Assembly (NCBI GenBank): GCA_029855985.1
Contig: JAGSHR010000122.1
Span: 1 to 8,146, forward strand
Direction of reading: 5' to 3'
DNA: 8,146 nucleotides
DNA from: Candidatus Njordarchaeota archaeon
Lineage (GTDB): Archaea; Thermoproteota; JANJXX01; Panguiarchaeales; Panguiarchaeaceae
Below, piece by piece: positions 1 through 8,146 of this stretch; positions within the stretch are counted from its first letter, which is position 1; the number at the start of each line of letters is the position of its first letter. The notes below the pieces were generated by a model that worked only from the letters and a program-made list of their open reading frames with translations, was not told where the DNA came from and did no database searches. A program made the position numbers and the translations under genes.

Positions 1-119
1 AACCTATATTCTAGGCAAACTTTGTTTTTTAAAATTAAAAAATTTTCAATTGACTCTAAATATGTCAAATTTTTAATATGTAGCATCTCTTAATATTATT
101 AATACAACTAAAAATTTGG

Positions 120-157
120 AAGAAATGTATATTCTTATACCAAAAGAAATGTATATT
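120..157. repeat. 14-bp perfect direct repeat, two copies 24 bp apart
   Basis: The sequence AAGAAATGTATATT occurs at 120-133 and again at 144-157, identical at all 14 positions, with 10 bases between the copies. The copies are separated by 24 bp start to start, a little over two helical turns, and lie just upstream of the likely TATA box and ribosome binding site of the gene starting at 208. Each copy contains a TATA-like core (TGTATATT). This could be a tandem operator for a transcription regulator or a duplicated core promoter element. The repeat is seen directly; the role is inference. Confidence 0.6.
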
Positions 158-160
158 GTG

Positions 161-168
161 TTTAAAAA
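161..168 (+). promoter_or_regulatory. Candidate TATA box for the gene at 208
   Basis: TTTAAAAA lies about 43 bases ahead of the ATG. Archaeal TATA boxes centre about 25-27 bases upstream of the transcription start, so initiation near 190 would give a leader of roughly 18 bases that still includes the ribosome binding site. The region is very AT-rich, and the TATATT cores of the direct repeat at 120-157 are competing candidates. Confidence 0.3.
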
Positions 169-195
169 CTTCAACAACAGCTAAATTCATCCAAT

Positions 196-200
196 AGGTG
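196..200 (+). promoter_or_regulatory. Ribosome binding site for the gene at 208
   Basis: AGGTG, complementary to the archaeal 16S rRNA 3' end, is followed by 7 bases and then ATG at 208. The spacing is normal and supports that start codon. Confidence 0.6.
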
Positions 201-207
201 TAAATAT

Positions 208-2088
208 ATGGCCTTGGGCGTTATTATCGCCACCAGTGGCGGAGTCCCCATATTAATAAGAGAAATTGCACCAATATTCAAATTTGAACAAAAAGATAAA
301 GAATTACTTGTTTCATCTATAATCACAGCCATGATAAATTTCGCCAGCGAAGCCTTAAAGACAGACCTAAAGAAGATTACTCTTAACTCTTTCTATTTAT
401 ACATTGCAAAAAACGATAAGTACCTCGTTTGTGTAATAGACGACTTGGAAGATGAAGTGAACTTTGACATTGCGAAAAAAATCTTGCACCTGATAACTAA
501 ACTTGATGTTGGCGAAGATGTAGTTCTAACTGAAGACGATGAAGAAAAACTTTGGAAAAAAATTTTGGAGATAATTGAGGTTCATCCCCCGTCAATAAAG
601 ATTCTGCATGATTTGTATAAGATGGTTATGGGGTTCTTAAACGAGGAGATTTGTCCAAAGAAGTACAAGATCACATTCCACAAGAAAGACAAATCATATA
701 CGTTACATAACCCAGAGGAGATCTTTGCTAGACAAAAGCCACACGGTACAAAAAAACATTTTGAAACAATACTAGATGATTTGCTCTCGTTTAAGCTTCC
801 AAAAAAAGTAGATATGGATAATTGGACTTTTAAGAATGTGCACTCAGACCTCGCGGTTGCCGCATTCATCAATTATCAATTACTCTTAAGAGAACATGAA
901 GCCTTCCACGAGAGCGTCAGTTTGAACCAATTAATGGAAATAGCCCGATTCATCAATAATAGGATACTAAGAGAGATACTTGTACGCAAAATTGGACTAT
1001 ATTACGAAGGAGAAGAGTACTTAAAGTTTGCTGAAGTACTTGCAATTAATTCCAGAGAGATCCTAAGAAAAATAACAAAGGGTGATATCGAGGGGAAGGT
1101 CTGGCTCCTATCTGTTATGAGCACTCATCATATCTCCTATGAAAATCTGAAAACTATCTTGGATGATGTTAAGTTGCTATCAAAACACGTGTATTATTAT
1201 CTGAAATACTTTAAATATTATCTTGAAAAAATTGAGACTTATGATACCTTTATTAGAGAACTCTCTGAGATTAGGTTGGATTTCAAGGAAACCAATGACC
1301 CGGTTTTAAGGTTAATAATCGCGAAGACCCTACTTGCGCTACTTAGAAATCTCTTTCGAGCATTTCCGCTGGAGATTGAAGACCTAGAGACAATCCTACA
1401 CGAGAATCTAGAACTAACATTTAACATTTTGAGGAATATAAGGGAATTCGAAACATCTTTATACCTTAAGAATAGCTTTGTAACTGAATTTGCAGATTGG
1501 ATTCCCTTTATTTACGGCTGCTACGACAGAGATCTCGGAAAAAGATTTGATGTAAAGCATTTGGAAGAACTTGTGTTGCATTATCTTCCAAAAACGTATC
1601 ATTTCTATTTCGCTGGGAGATTGACACTCTTAAACCTAGCAGCCAGTATCATTCGATACGTGTTCATGTTTACGGTATTCATGCAAATGAGGAATCAATG
1701 CTCTCTTTCCCCACTAGAGAACCTTGAGCAATTCTTTGACAAAAGATTAGAAAAAATTATAGATTACTCTAGGGACTTCTATTGGTATTATTACCAAAGA
1801 ATATTATATGTTCTACAATACTATGCAACCCTAATCAGAGTAACATCCGTTAAGCGAACTATACTCAACAAAATAACGATGAACATTGATGCAATAGCTT
1901 CACGCTACCCAATTGATCATCCAGAAAAATTCTTTGCTACGTTAAACTTAGTGCTTGGCTTGTATCTAAGCAAGGACCCGGCTCTCCAATTATTAGCAGA
2001 GTATAGGATAAAAACGCTCGAGAAAAACTTTCACGAACACGCAATCGAGGTGTTAAAGAGAATAAAAACGTGCGCTATGGAACGCTAA
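208..2088 (+). CDS. Uncharacterised 626-aa protein: longin/roadblock-like N-terminus plus long helical region
   Basis: I do not recognise a named family for the whole protein. Residues about 3-100 read as strand (GVIIATS), strand (GVPILIREI), long amphipathic helix (31-51), strand (57-67), strand (71-78) and helix (86-99). This order and the texture (hydrophobic strand, 'G-P-I' turn, then a 'LLVSSIITAMINFASEAL' helix) resemble the longin/roadblock-type domains common in TACK and Asgard archaea and related to the first longin domain of eukaryotic MON1/FUZ proteins. Residues about 110-626 are nearly all predicted helix, with acidic-basic amphipathic stretches and two strongly aromatic helices (329-339 and 524-540), suggesting an alpha-solenoid or helical-bundle scaffold. 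No signal peptide, nucleotide-binding loop, cysteine cluster or catalytic motif is visible. A hydrophobic stretch at 472-493 contains an arginine and is more likely a buried helix than a membrane segment. ATG at 208 has AGGTG seven bases upstream. It appears monocistronic and faces the ferredoxin oxidoreductase operon. That it is a real gene is nearly certain; the domain assignment is a similarity judged by eye. Confidence 0.85.
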   Translation: MALGVIIATSGGVPILIREIAPIFKFEQKDKELLVSSIITAMINFASEALKTDLKKITLNSFYLYIAKNDKYLVCVIDDLEDEVNFDIAKKILHLITKLDVGEDVVLTEDDEEKLWKKILEIIEVHPPSIKILHDLYKMVMGFLNEEICPKKYKITFHKKDKSYTLHNPEEIFARQKPHGTKKHFETILDDLLSFKLPKKVDMDNWTFKNVHSDLAVAAFINYQLLLREHEAFHESVSLNQLMEIARFINNRILREILVRKIGLYYEGEEYLKFAEVLAINSREILRKITKGDIEGKVWLLSVMSTHHISYENLKTILDDVKLLSKHVYYYLKYFKYYLEKIETYDTFIRELSEIRLDFKETNDPVLRLIIAKTLLALLRNLFRAFPLEIEDLETILHENLELTFNILRNIREFETSLYLKNSFVTEFADWIPFIYGCYDRDLGKRFDVKHLEELVLHYLPKTYHFYFAGRLTLLNLAASIIRYVFMFTVFMQMRNQCSLSPLENLEQFFDKRLEKIIDYSRDFYWYYYQRILYVLQYYATLIRVTSVKRTILNKITMNIDAIASRYPIDHPEKFFATLNLVLGLYLSKDPALQLLAEYRIKTLEKNFHEHAIEVLKRIKTCAMER

Positions 2089-2104
2089 AAAATAGGAAAA
2101 AATT
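2087..2104 (-). terminator. T-tract terminator of the oxidoreductase operon
   Basis: Read on the minus strand just after the beta-subunit stop, there are two runs of six T (opposite 2097-2102 and 2087-2092) separated by a few bases. Oligo-T without a strong hairpin is the usual archaeal intrinsic terminator. The second run overlaps the stop codon of the convergent gene. Between the genes, 2112-2125 (GTTTT-GCTG-AAAAC) is a weak 5-bp inverted repeat that might act in both directions. Confidence 0.45.
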
Positions 2105-2125
2105 AAATAAAGTTTTGCTGAAAAC

Positions 2126-4982
<2,857 letters not shown>

Positions 4983-4987
4983 TGCAT

Positions 4988-4994
4988 GATCACC
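4988..4994 (-). promoter_or_regulatory. Ribosome binding site deciding the alpha-subunit start
   Basis: GGTGATC on the minus strand, a full seven-base match to the archaeal anti-Shine-Dalgarno sequence, is followed by ATGCA and then the ATG at 4982. It lies inside the longer open frame that begins at 5021, and is the main reason for preferring the downstream start. Confidence 0.6.
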
Positions 4995-5050
4995 ATTCAC
5001 GCTTACGTCTATTTTGCCCATGTTTTATTGAGCTTCAACTCGCTGGGCTT

Positions 5051-5062
5051 ATCATATATATG
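5051..5062 (-). promoter_or_regulatory. Candidate TATA box of the oxidoreductase operon
   Basis: Minus-strand CATATATATGAT lies about 35 bases upstream of the ATG at 5021 and about 70 upstream of the ATG at 4982. Transcription would start near 5030. A second AT-rich candidate, CTATATTT, lies opposite about 5072-5079. No operator is evident. Confidence 0.35.
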
Positions 5063-5181
5063 AAGCGAATCAAATATAGATTTATTCTAAGTTATATAGT
5101 TCAACTCTGGAAAATCGAGGCTGTAAAAAGCTCCGCTCTGAAAATCATGCAGACAAAATCATTTTATCTCATAAAGCATTG

Positions 5182-5190
5182 ATTATTATA
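5182..5190 (+). promoter_or_regulatory. Candidate TATA box of the transporter-peptidase operon
   Basis: ATTATTATA in the divergent intergenic region, about 70 bases ahead of the ATG at 5258, predicts transcription from about 5213 and a leader of about 45 bases. The match is weak and the surrounding sequence is AT-rich, so this is only the best of several candidates. Confidence 0.25.
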
Positions 5191-5252
5191 CGTACCAACA
5201 CGAGACCACAGCGAAAACCCCAATAATTCACATCATTATGATTAACAATATC

Positions 5253-5257
5253 GGTGA
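5253..5257 (+). promoter_or_regulatory. Ribosome binding site for the membrane protein at 5258
   Basis: GGTGA directly abuts the ATG at 5258. The spacing is tight but not unusual, because the anti-Shine-Dalgarno pairing can extend upstream of GGTGA. No better in-frame start lies nearby. Confidence 0.4.
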
Positions 5258-6322
5258 ATGAAATTGTTTAAGTTAGGATACACTTCAACATACTTTGTCC
5301 AAGGGATACTTCTAGGCCTCTTTTTATCTTACTACGCGTTTTTCATGTCAGATCAAGAATACATTCTACTTGCATCTTTGTTTCTATTAACTTGGTCCAT
5401 TAAGCCCATATACTCAATACTCATAGACAAATTCAACTGGTTAGCATCCATCTTTGCTTTCGCTCTAGCGGCATTTTTCATGGTTGTCCCCTCAGAAAAC
5501 TTTCCGTTATGGGTAGCTGTTCTAGGCGGTTTCGCACTAGGATTAATGGATGTTAGTGCCGACGGTTGGCTAACAACTCTAACGGGTAATGGTGTTAATC
5601 CCGATTTCTGGACCGGAATTGGGTTCGCAACAAGAACGACTGGGTTTCTCTTAACAGTTGTTTTAACCATGATGACTCCAACTTATTTATCGGTTGACAC
5701 AATGTTCACAGTTTTGAGGGTCATAGTGGTTACTGCTTCTCTTGTCTCCGCAGTATCATTCACTAAGCTTAGATTTAAGGAGGAAGGCTCGCTTGGGGAA
5801 GTTTGGCGTCACTTCAAGAAGAACGCTAAATTTTACGTTATAGTGTTCATTGTGACAAGTTGGGGGTCCGGCGTCTTCGATATCTCAACTAAGATCTGGG
5901 AGGCTAGAATCGTTCTTATAGAGATAATACTGTTAACCCTAGTTTTCACGTTTATATCCCAGTTTCTGGGGAGAGAATGGTACATTAAGAAATTCATACC
6001 AGTTTCCGCGATCGTTTTCACGGTTCTTGGCTTTATTGGTTCCATGTTCGAGGTTCCATTTCTCCTAGAATTGACTGTTTCCTATGTTGCATCCCTCCCG
6101 TGGCCTATATATGGAATAGTAAATGACAAGGCTGGCGAGATATCTTCTTACCCGGTGTTCTACACTTCATTATTATACGGTTTATCAAATGTCTTCGACA
6201 TCTTTTACATTAACACATTAACGCCGATAACCCCAATTCCAATGTTCCCGCTCGTATTCATGTTACTAAACTTTCTACTGATCAAAGGCTTGGAGGCGAC
6301 TCCTTTTGAACACCATCATTGA
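5258..6322 (+). CDS. Compact major-facilitator-type membrane transporter (AmpG/SLC33/BT1-like)
   Basis: A polytopic membrane protein of 354 aa with about 12 hydrophobic segments (roughly 8-30, 36-56, 60-78, 83-103, 118-140, 148-168, 190-208, 216-236, 244-264, 266-286, 298-318 and 325-345) and a charged loop at 170-190 between the two halves, as in major facilitator proteins. The N-terminal half has features of the AmpG/acetyl-CoA transporter/folate-biopterin (BT1) branch: TWSIKPIYSILIDKF (45-59) after helix 2, matching the family 'PW-KP-G-D' loop, and GLMDVSADGWL (95-105) in helix 4, matching the 'D-VDA' segment. It is shorter than usual (400-500 aa), with small loops. The C-terminal half has little I recognise. 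Substrate unknown. The gene overlaps the start of an M20 peptidase by 17 bases, so a peptide or acyl-amino-acid cargo is plausible but unproven. The C-terminal EHHH is natural and results from the overlap. That it is a membrane transporter is likely; the subfamily is tentative. Confidence 0.8.
   Translation: MKLFKLGYTSTYFVQGILLGLFLSYYAFFMSDQEYILLASLFLLTWSIKPIYSILIDKFNWLASIFAFALAAFFMVVPSENFPLWVAVLGGFALGLMDVSADGWLTTLTGNGVNPDFWTGIGFATRTTGFLLTVVLTMMTPTYLSVDTMFTVLRVIVVTASLVSAVSFTKLRFKEEGSLGEVWRHFKKNAKFYVIVFIVTSWGSGVFDISTKIWEARIVLIEIILLTLVFTFISQFLGREWYIKKFIPVSAIVFTVLGFIGSMFEVPFLLELTVSYVASLPWPIYGIVNDKAGEISSYPVFYTSLLYGLSNVFDIFYINTLTPITPIPMFPLVFMLLNFLLIKGLEATPFEHHH
6292..6296 (+). promoter_or_regulatory. 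Ribosome binding site deciding the TTG start at 6306
   Basis: GGAGG (extended GGAGGCGA, one mismatch to the ideal GGAGGTGA) lies within the end of the transporter gene, nine bases before TTG at 6306. No ATG is available in the first 70 codons of the peptidase, so this site supports the TTG. Confidence 0.5.
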
Positions 6323-7622
6323 AGACATCATTGATTTAAATGAAGTCGCGGAACTATTGAAAAATATTATTAGGGTGAAATCTACAGGTGAAAAAGAGAC
6401 AGAAGTTGCACATAAAATAATCGAAGTACTAGAAGCAAACGATATAACCACTTACGAGATCATTGAGAGCGCTGAGGGAAGAGGAAACCTAATCATCGAC
6501 CTAAAAGGAAAAAAGGGAGAAGGTTACACATTGATGATCATAGGGCATAGCGACGTGGTTCCAGTTGAAGGCAATTGGAGCGTCGATCCCTACGAGGGAG
6601 TGGAAAAAGACGGGTATATTTATGGTAGGGGAGCCATAGATGATAAGGGACAAGTAGCCGCGATGGTTTACCTAGCTGTTCTATTGTCACGTTTAAACTT
6701 TGACTTCAAGGGTAGAGTTAAACTGTTAATAGCTGCAGATGAAGAAACACAAAACCCAAACCACGGTGTCAGATATCTTGTTAAAGAGAGGAGAGACGTA
6801 TTCAAGGACGTTAACGGAGCAATCGGTGAACTTGGTGGATTAACTGAATTCAACGGGGAACTTCGACAGGTTATTGTGTTTGGTGAAAAGGGAGCTTACA
6901 CCTTTGAATTAACGTTTAAGGGAGAGATGGGGCACGGTAGCAGACCCTTTGGGGTTAACAACCCAATAGAGAGTGCAAGTGAATTCTTATCTAAGTTGCC
7001 GATTGGCTTATTTTATAAATCAGAACCTGTGAAAATAATGTTCAAAGAAGTTCTCGGAGCCAAAAGATTCCTGTTCTCAAGTAAACTTCTAAGCAAGTTC
7101 GTGTTAAAACGATTACTCAGAGATTCACCTGATACAGCAAGGTTCCTCCACGCGTTAACTCATATAACGTTTGCGAAAACAATGTTTCACGGTGGCATAA
7201 AAGACAATGTTCTACCAGAGGAAGCTAAGGTAACATTGGATGTAAGATGTTTCCCAGAGCAATCTCAACAGGACCTCTTAGATATCATAGCAAAATACAT
7301 ACCAAGAAATGCAAAGTATACCGTGAAGACTGTCGCGGCGACTCCATCCACTTACTCAAAAATACAAAATCCGCTCTATAAATCAATCGTGAAAACAGTT
7401 CGAGAAATGGGCTACGAGCCCTTACCAATTATACAGACGGGTACAAGTGACTCTGCTTGGGTTAGACAGCTAGGGATCCCAGTGTACCATTTCCTAACTA
7501 CCAAAAAACCCTTAGAAATAGAGAGGATACATGGAATTGATGAGAGGATTTGGAAAGAAGATCTGCTAACCATAATAGAGGGGTACTATAGATTAATCAA
7601 AAACCTCGAAAACCTTGGGTGA
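6306..7622 (+). CDS. M20 family zinc metallopeptidase, carboxypeptidase S/PM20D1-like architecture
   Basis: A 438-aa member of the ArgE/DapE/ACY1/CPG2 family, which hydrolyses amide bonds of dipeptides, peptide C-termini or N-acyl amino acids using two metal ions. All catalytic positions are visible: H81 and D83 in GHSDVVPVE, bridging D112 in GRGAIDDKGQ, general base E146 and metal ligand E147 in AADEETQ, a probable third-site E175 in GELGG, and H409 in ERIHGIDER. The dimerisation (lid) domain, about 190-315, includes GEMGHGSRP with H210. The segment THITFAKTMFHGG then IKDNVLPEEAKVTLDVR (285-314) resembles carboxypeptidase S and PM20D1 more than short ArgE or DapE enzymes. It starts at TTG 6306, inside the transporter gene, with GGAGG nine bases upstream. 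No signal peptide is present, so it is cytosolic. Co-translation with a transporter suggests processing of an imported (or exported) peptide or acyl-amino acid. Family certain; substrate unknown. Confidence 0.93.
   Translation: MNTIIEDIIDLNEVAELLKNIIRVKSTGEKETEVAHKIIEVLEANDITTYEIIESAEGRGNLIIDLKGKKGEGYTLMIIGHSDVVPVEGNWSVDPYEGVEKDGYIYGRGAIDDKGQVAAMVYLAVLLSRLNFDFKGRVKLLIAADEETQNPNHGVRYLVKERRDVFKDVNGAIGELGGLTEFNGELRQVIVFGEKGAYTFELTFKGEMGHGSRPFGVNNPIESASEFLSKLPIGLFYKSEPVKIMFKEVLGAKRFLFSSKLLSKFVLKRLLRDSPDTARFLHALTHITFAKTMFHGGIKDNVLPEEAKVTLDVRCFPEQSQQDLLDIIAKYIPRNAKYTVKTVAATPSTYSKIQNPLYKSIVKTVREMGYEPLPIIQTGTSDSAWVRQLGIPVYHFLTTKKPLEIERIHGIDERIWKEDLLTIIEGYYRLIKNLENLG
7599..7612 (-). terminator. Possible T-tract terminator for the NUDIX gene
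   Basis: Read on the minus strand beyond the NUDIX stop, TTTT (opposite 7609-7612) and TTTTT (opposite 7599-7603) fall inside the 3' end of the convergent peptidase gene. They are short, so the call is weak. Confidence 0.25.
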
Positions 7623-7625
7623 ACT

Positions 7626-8129
7626 CTACTTATTTTTATTTAACCATTTCTGTACAGCGTAGTAACCGGTCTTACCTTTGAGTACTTTCAAGGCTTCACT
7701 GTAAGTGAAAAGTTTAACTTCCTCAACGTCACCTCCAGGTCTCAGATGCCCTCCTTTAACCCTCACCGAGTACATTAACAGTAAAATGTTCTTTGTGTCT
7801 GATTTCCATGTGCCCAGAAACTCTGTGATCTCAGCTTTCAAACCTGTTTCTTCGTAAACCTCGTATATAACTCTTTCCTCAGCCGTATCTCCCTCTTCTA
7901 TGTGACCAGCCGGTAAGCCCCATGTTTTACGTATGGAACTTTTTACCAATACGATTCTCCCATTATAGGGCACGATAGCGGCTACAACGGGTATAGGGTT
8001 ATTCCAGAAAACGAAACCACAATTCTTGCAAACAAGTCTTGGTTTCTCATCTAAGGTCTCAACAACTAGTTCATTCCTACACATGGGGCAATATTTCATC
8101 TCGTATGCCCATTTTACCACGTTGCACAC
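7626..8129 (-). CDS. Zinc-ribbon NUDIX hydrolase
   Basis: A small nucleoside-diphosphate-linked (NUDIX) hydrolase with an N-terminal zinc ribbon, numbered from the GTG at 8129. The ribbon has CPMC (C14, C17) and CKNC (C34, C37) and leads into FWNNPIPVVAAIVP, the usual join seen in ribbon-NUDIX proteins. The NUDIX box spans 75-97, with WGLPAG before it and YEVYEETGL at its end. E90, E93 and E94, the metal-binding glutamates, are kept, but position 7 of the box is Asp (D81) instead of Glu and the normally invariant Arg is Tyr (Y89). Substrate cannot be told; such proteins hydrolyse nucleotide sugars, ADP-ribose, NADH or capped nucleotides. The start is unsettled: GTG 8129, GTG 8120 (AGGTG six bases upstream) and ATG 8099 (which would begin MKYCPMC, like many homologues) are possible. 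The frame has no stop before the window edge, so the gene may begin outside. Its stop is 3 bases from the convergent peptidase stop. Confidence 0.9.
   Translation of the reverse strand: MCNVVKWAYEMKYCPMCRNELVVETLDEKPRLVCKNCGFVFWNNPIPVVAAIVPYNGRIVLVKSSIRKTWGLPAGHIEEGDTAEERVIYEVYEETGLKAEITEFLGTWKSDTKNILLLMYSVRVKGGHLRPGGDVEEVKLFTYSEALKVLKGKTGYYAVQKWLNKNK
7629..7641 (+). terminator. Possible T-tract terminator for the transporter-peptidase operon
   Basis: Just after the peptidase stop the plus strand reads CTTATTTTTATTT, a T-rich tract suited to archaeal termination. It lies inside the 3' end of the opposite-strand NUDIX gene, where it encodes the lysine/asparagine-rich C-terminus. Confidence 0.4.
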
Positions 8130-8146
8130 CTTGACGAAATCGTTAC

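Noticed and set aside
31..46. Inverted repeat AAAATT-AAAA-AATTTT as an operator or terminator hairpin
   Set aside because: It is a 6-bp A/T-only stem in very AT-rich DNA, expected by chance. The T6 run at 25-30 could end an upstream transcript, but no upstream gene is visible to support it.
582..872. Open frame of 96 codons on the minus strand
   Set aside because: It lies wholly antisense within the 208-2088 gene, has no ribosome binding site and no recognisable protein features; it is a shadow of the real frame. The same holds for the minus-strand frame at 1239-1427.
1621..1688. Possible transmembrane helix in the unknown protein (residues 472-493)
   Set aside because: It contains an Arg in the middle, is isolated in a charged helical protein and has no flanking pattern of a membrane protein; a buried helix is more likely.
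5022..5257. Small RNA gene (C/D box RNA or tRNA) in the divergent intergenic region
   Set aside because: CTGA occurs at 5138-5141, but no properly spaced C box was found on either strand, and there is no tRNA T-loop or acceptor stem.
5353..6045. Minus-strand open frames opposite the transporter
   Set aside because: Both (5353-5670 and 5833-6045) are fully inside a membrane-protein gene with a clear hydrophobic pattern; neither has a start context or domain.
6311..6319. C-terminal His-His-His of the transporter, looking like a tag or vector artefact
   Set aside because: The CACCATCAT bases are also codons 2-5 region of the overlapping peptidase frame, and the sequence continues naturally, so it is native.

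Overview
The window is from an AT-rich archaeal chromosome. Evidence for an archaeon is the two-subunit, Sulfolobus-type 2-oxoacid:ferredoxin oxidoreductase with a fused gamma-alpha chain, Shine-Dalgarno sites of the GGTG/GGTGATC type, GTG and TTG start codons, T-tracts instead of stem-loop terminators, and an N-terminal longin/roadblock-like domain of a kind seen in TACK and Asgard archaea. I cannot name a genus. There is no sign of CRISPR, insertion sequences, prophage, rRNA or tRNA.

Layout: 1-207 is an AT-rich intergenic region with a perfect 14-bp direct repeat, a candidate TATA box and a good ribosome binding site. 208-2088 (+) is a 626-aa protein I cannot assign to a known function; its N-terminus looks longin-like and the rest is predicted to be almost wholly helical. 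It converges, across 37 bases carrying T-tracts, on 2126-5021 (-), a two-gene operon for the alpha and beta chains of 2-oxoacid:ferredoxin oxidoreductase (alpha first, 11-base overlap). 5022-5257 is a divergent promoter region. 5258-7622 (+) is a second two-gene operon: a compact major-facilitator-like membrane protein whose last 17 bases overlap the TTG start of an M20 metallopeptidase of the carboxypeptidase S/PM20D1-like architecture. The peptidase converges, with 3 bases between stops, on 7626-8129 (-), a zinc-ribbon NUDIX hydrolase whose reading frame stays open to the window edge.

How the genes work together: the oxidoreductase would oxidise 2-oxoacids (from sugars or amino-acid catabolism) to acyl-CoA and reduce ferredoxin. 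The transporter-peptidase pair suggests uptake or export of a peptide or N-acyl amino acid and its hydrolysis, which could feed amino acids, and after transamination 2-oxoacids, to that enzyme; this link is inference. The most unusual item is the 208-2088 protein, a longin-like domain joined to a long helical, aromatic-rich region, expressed as a single gene.
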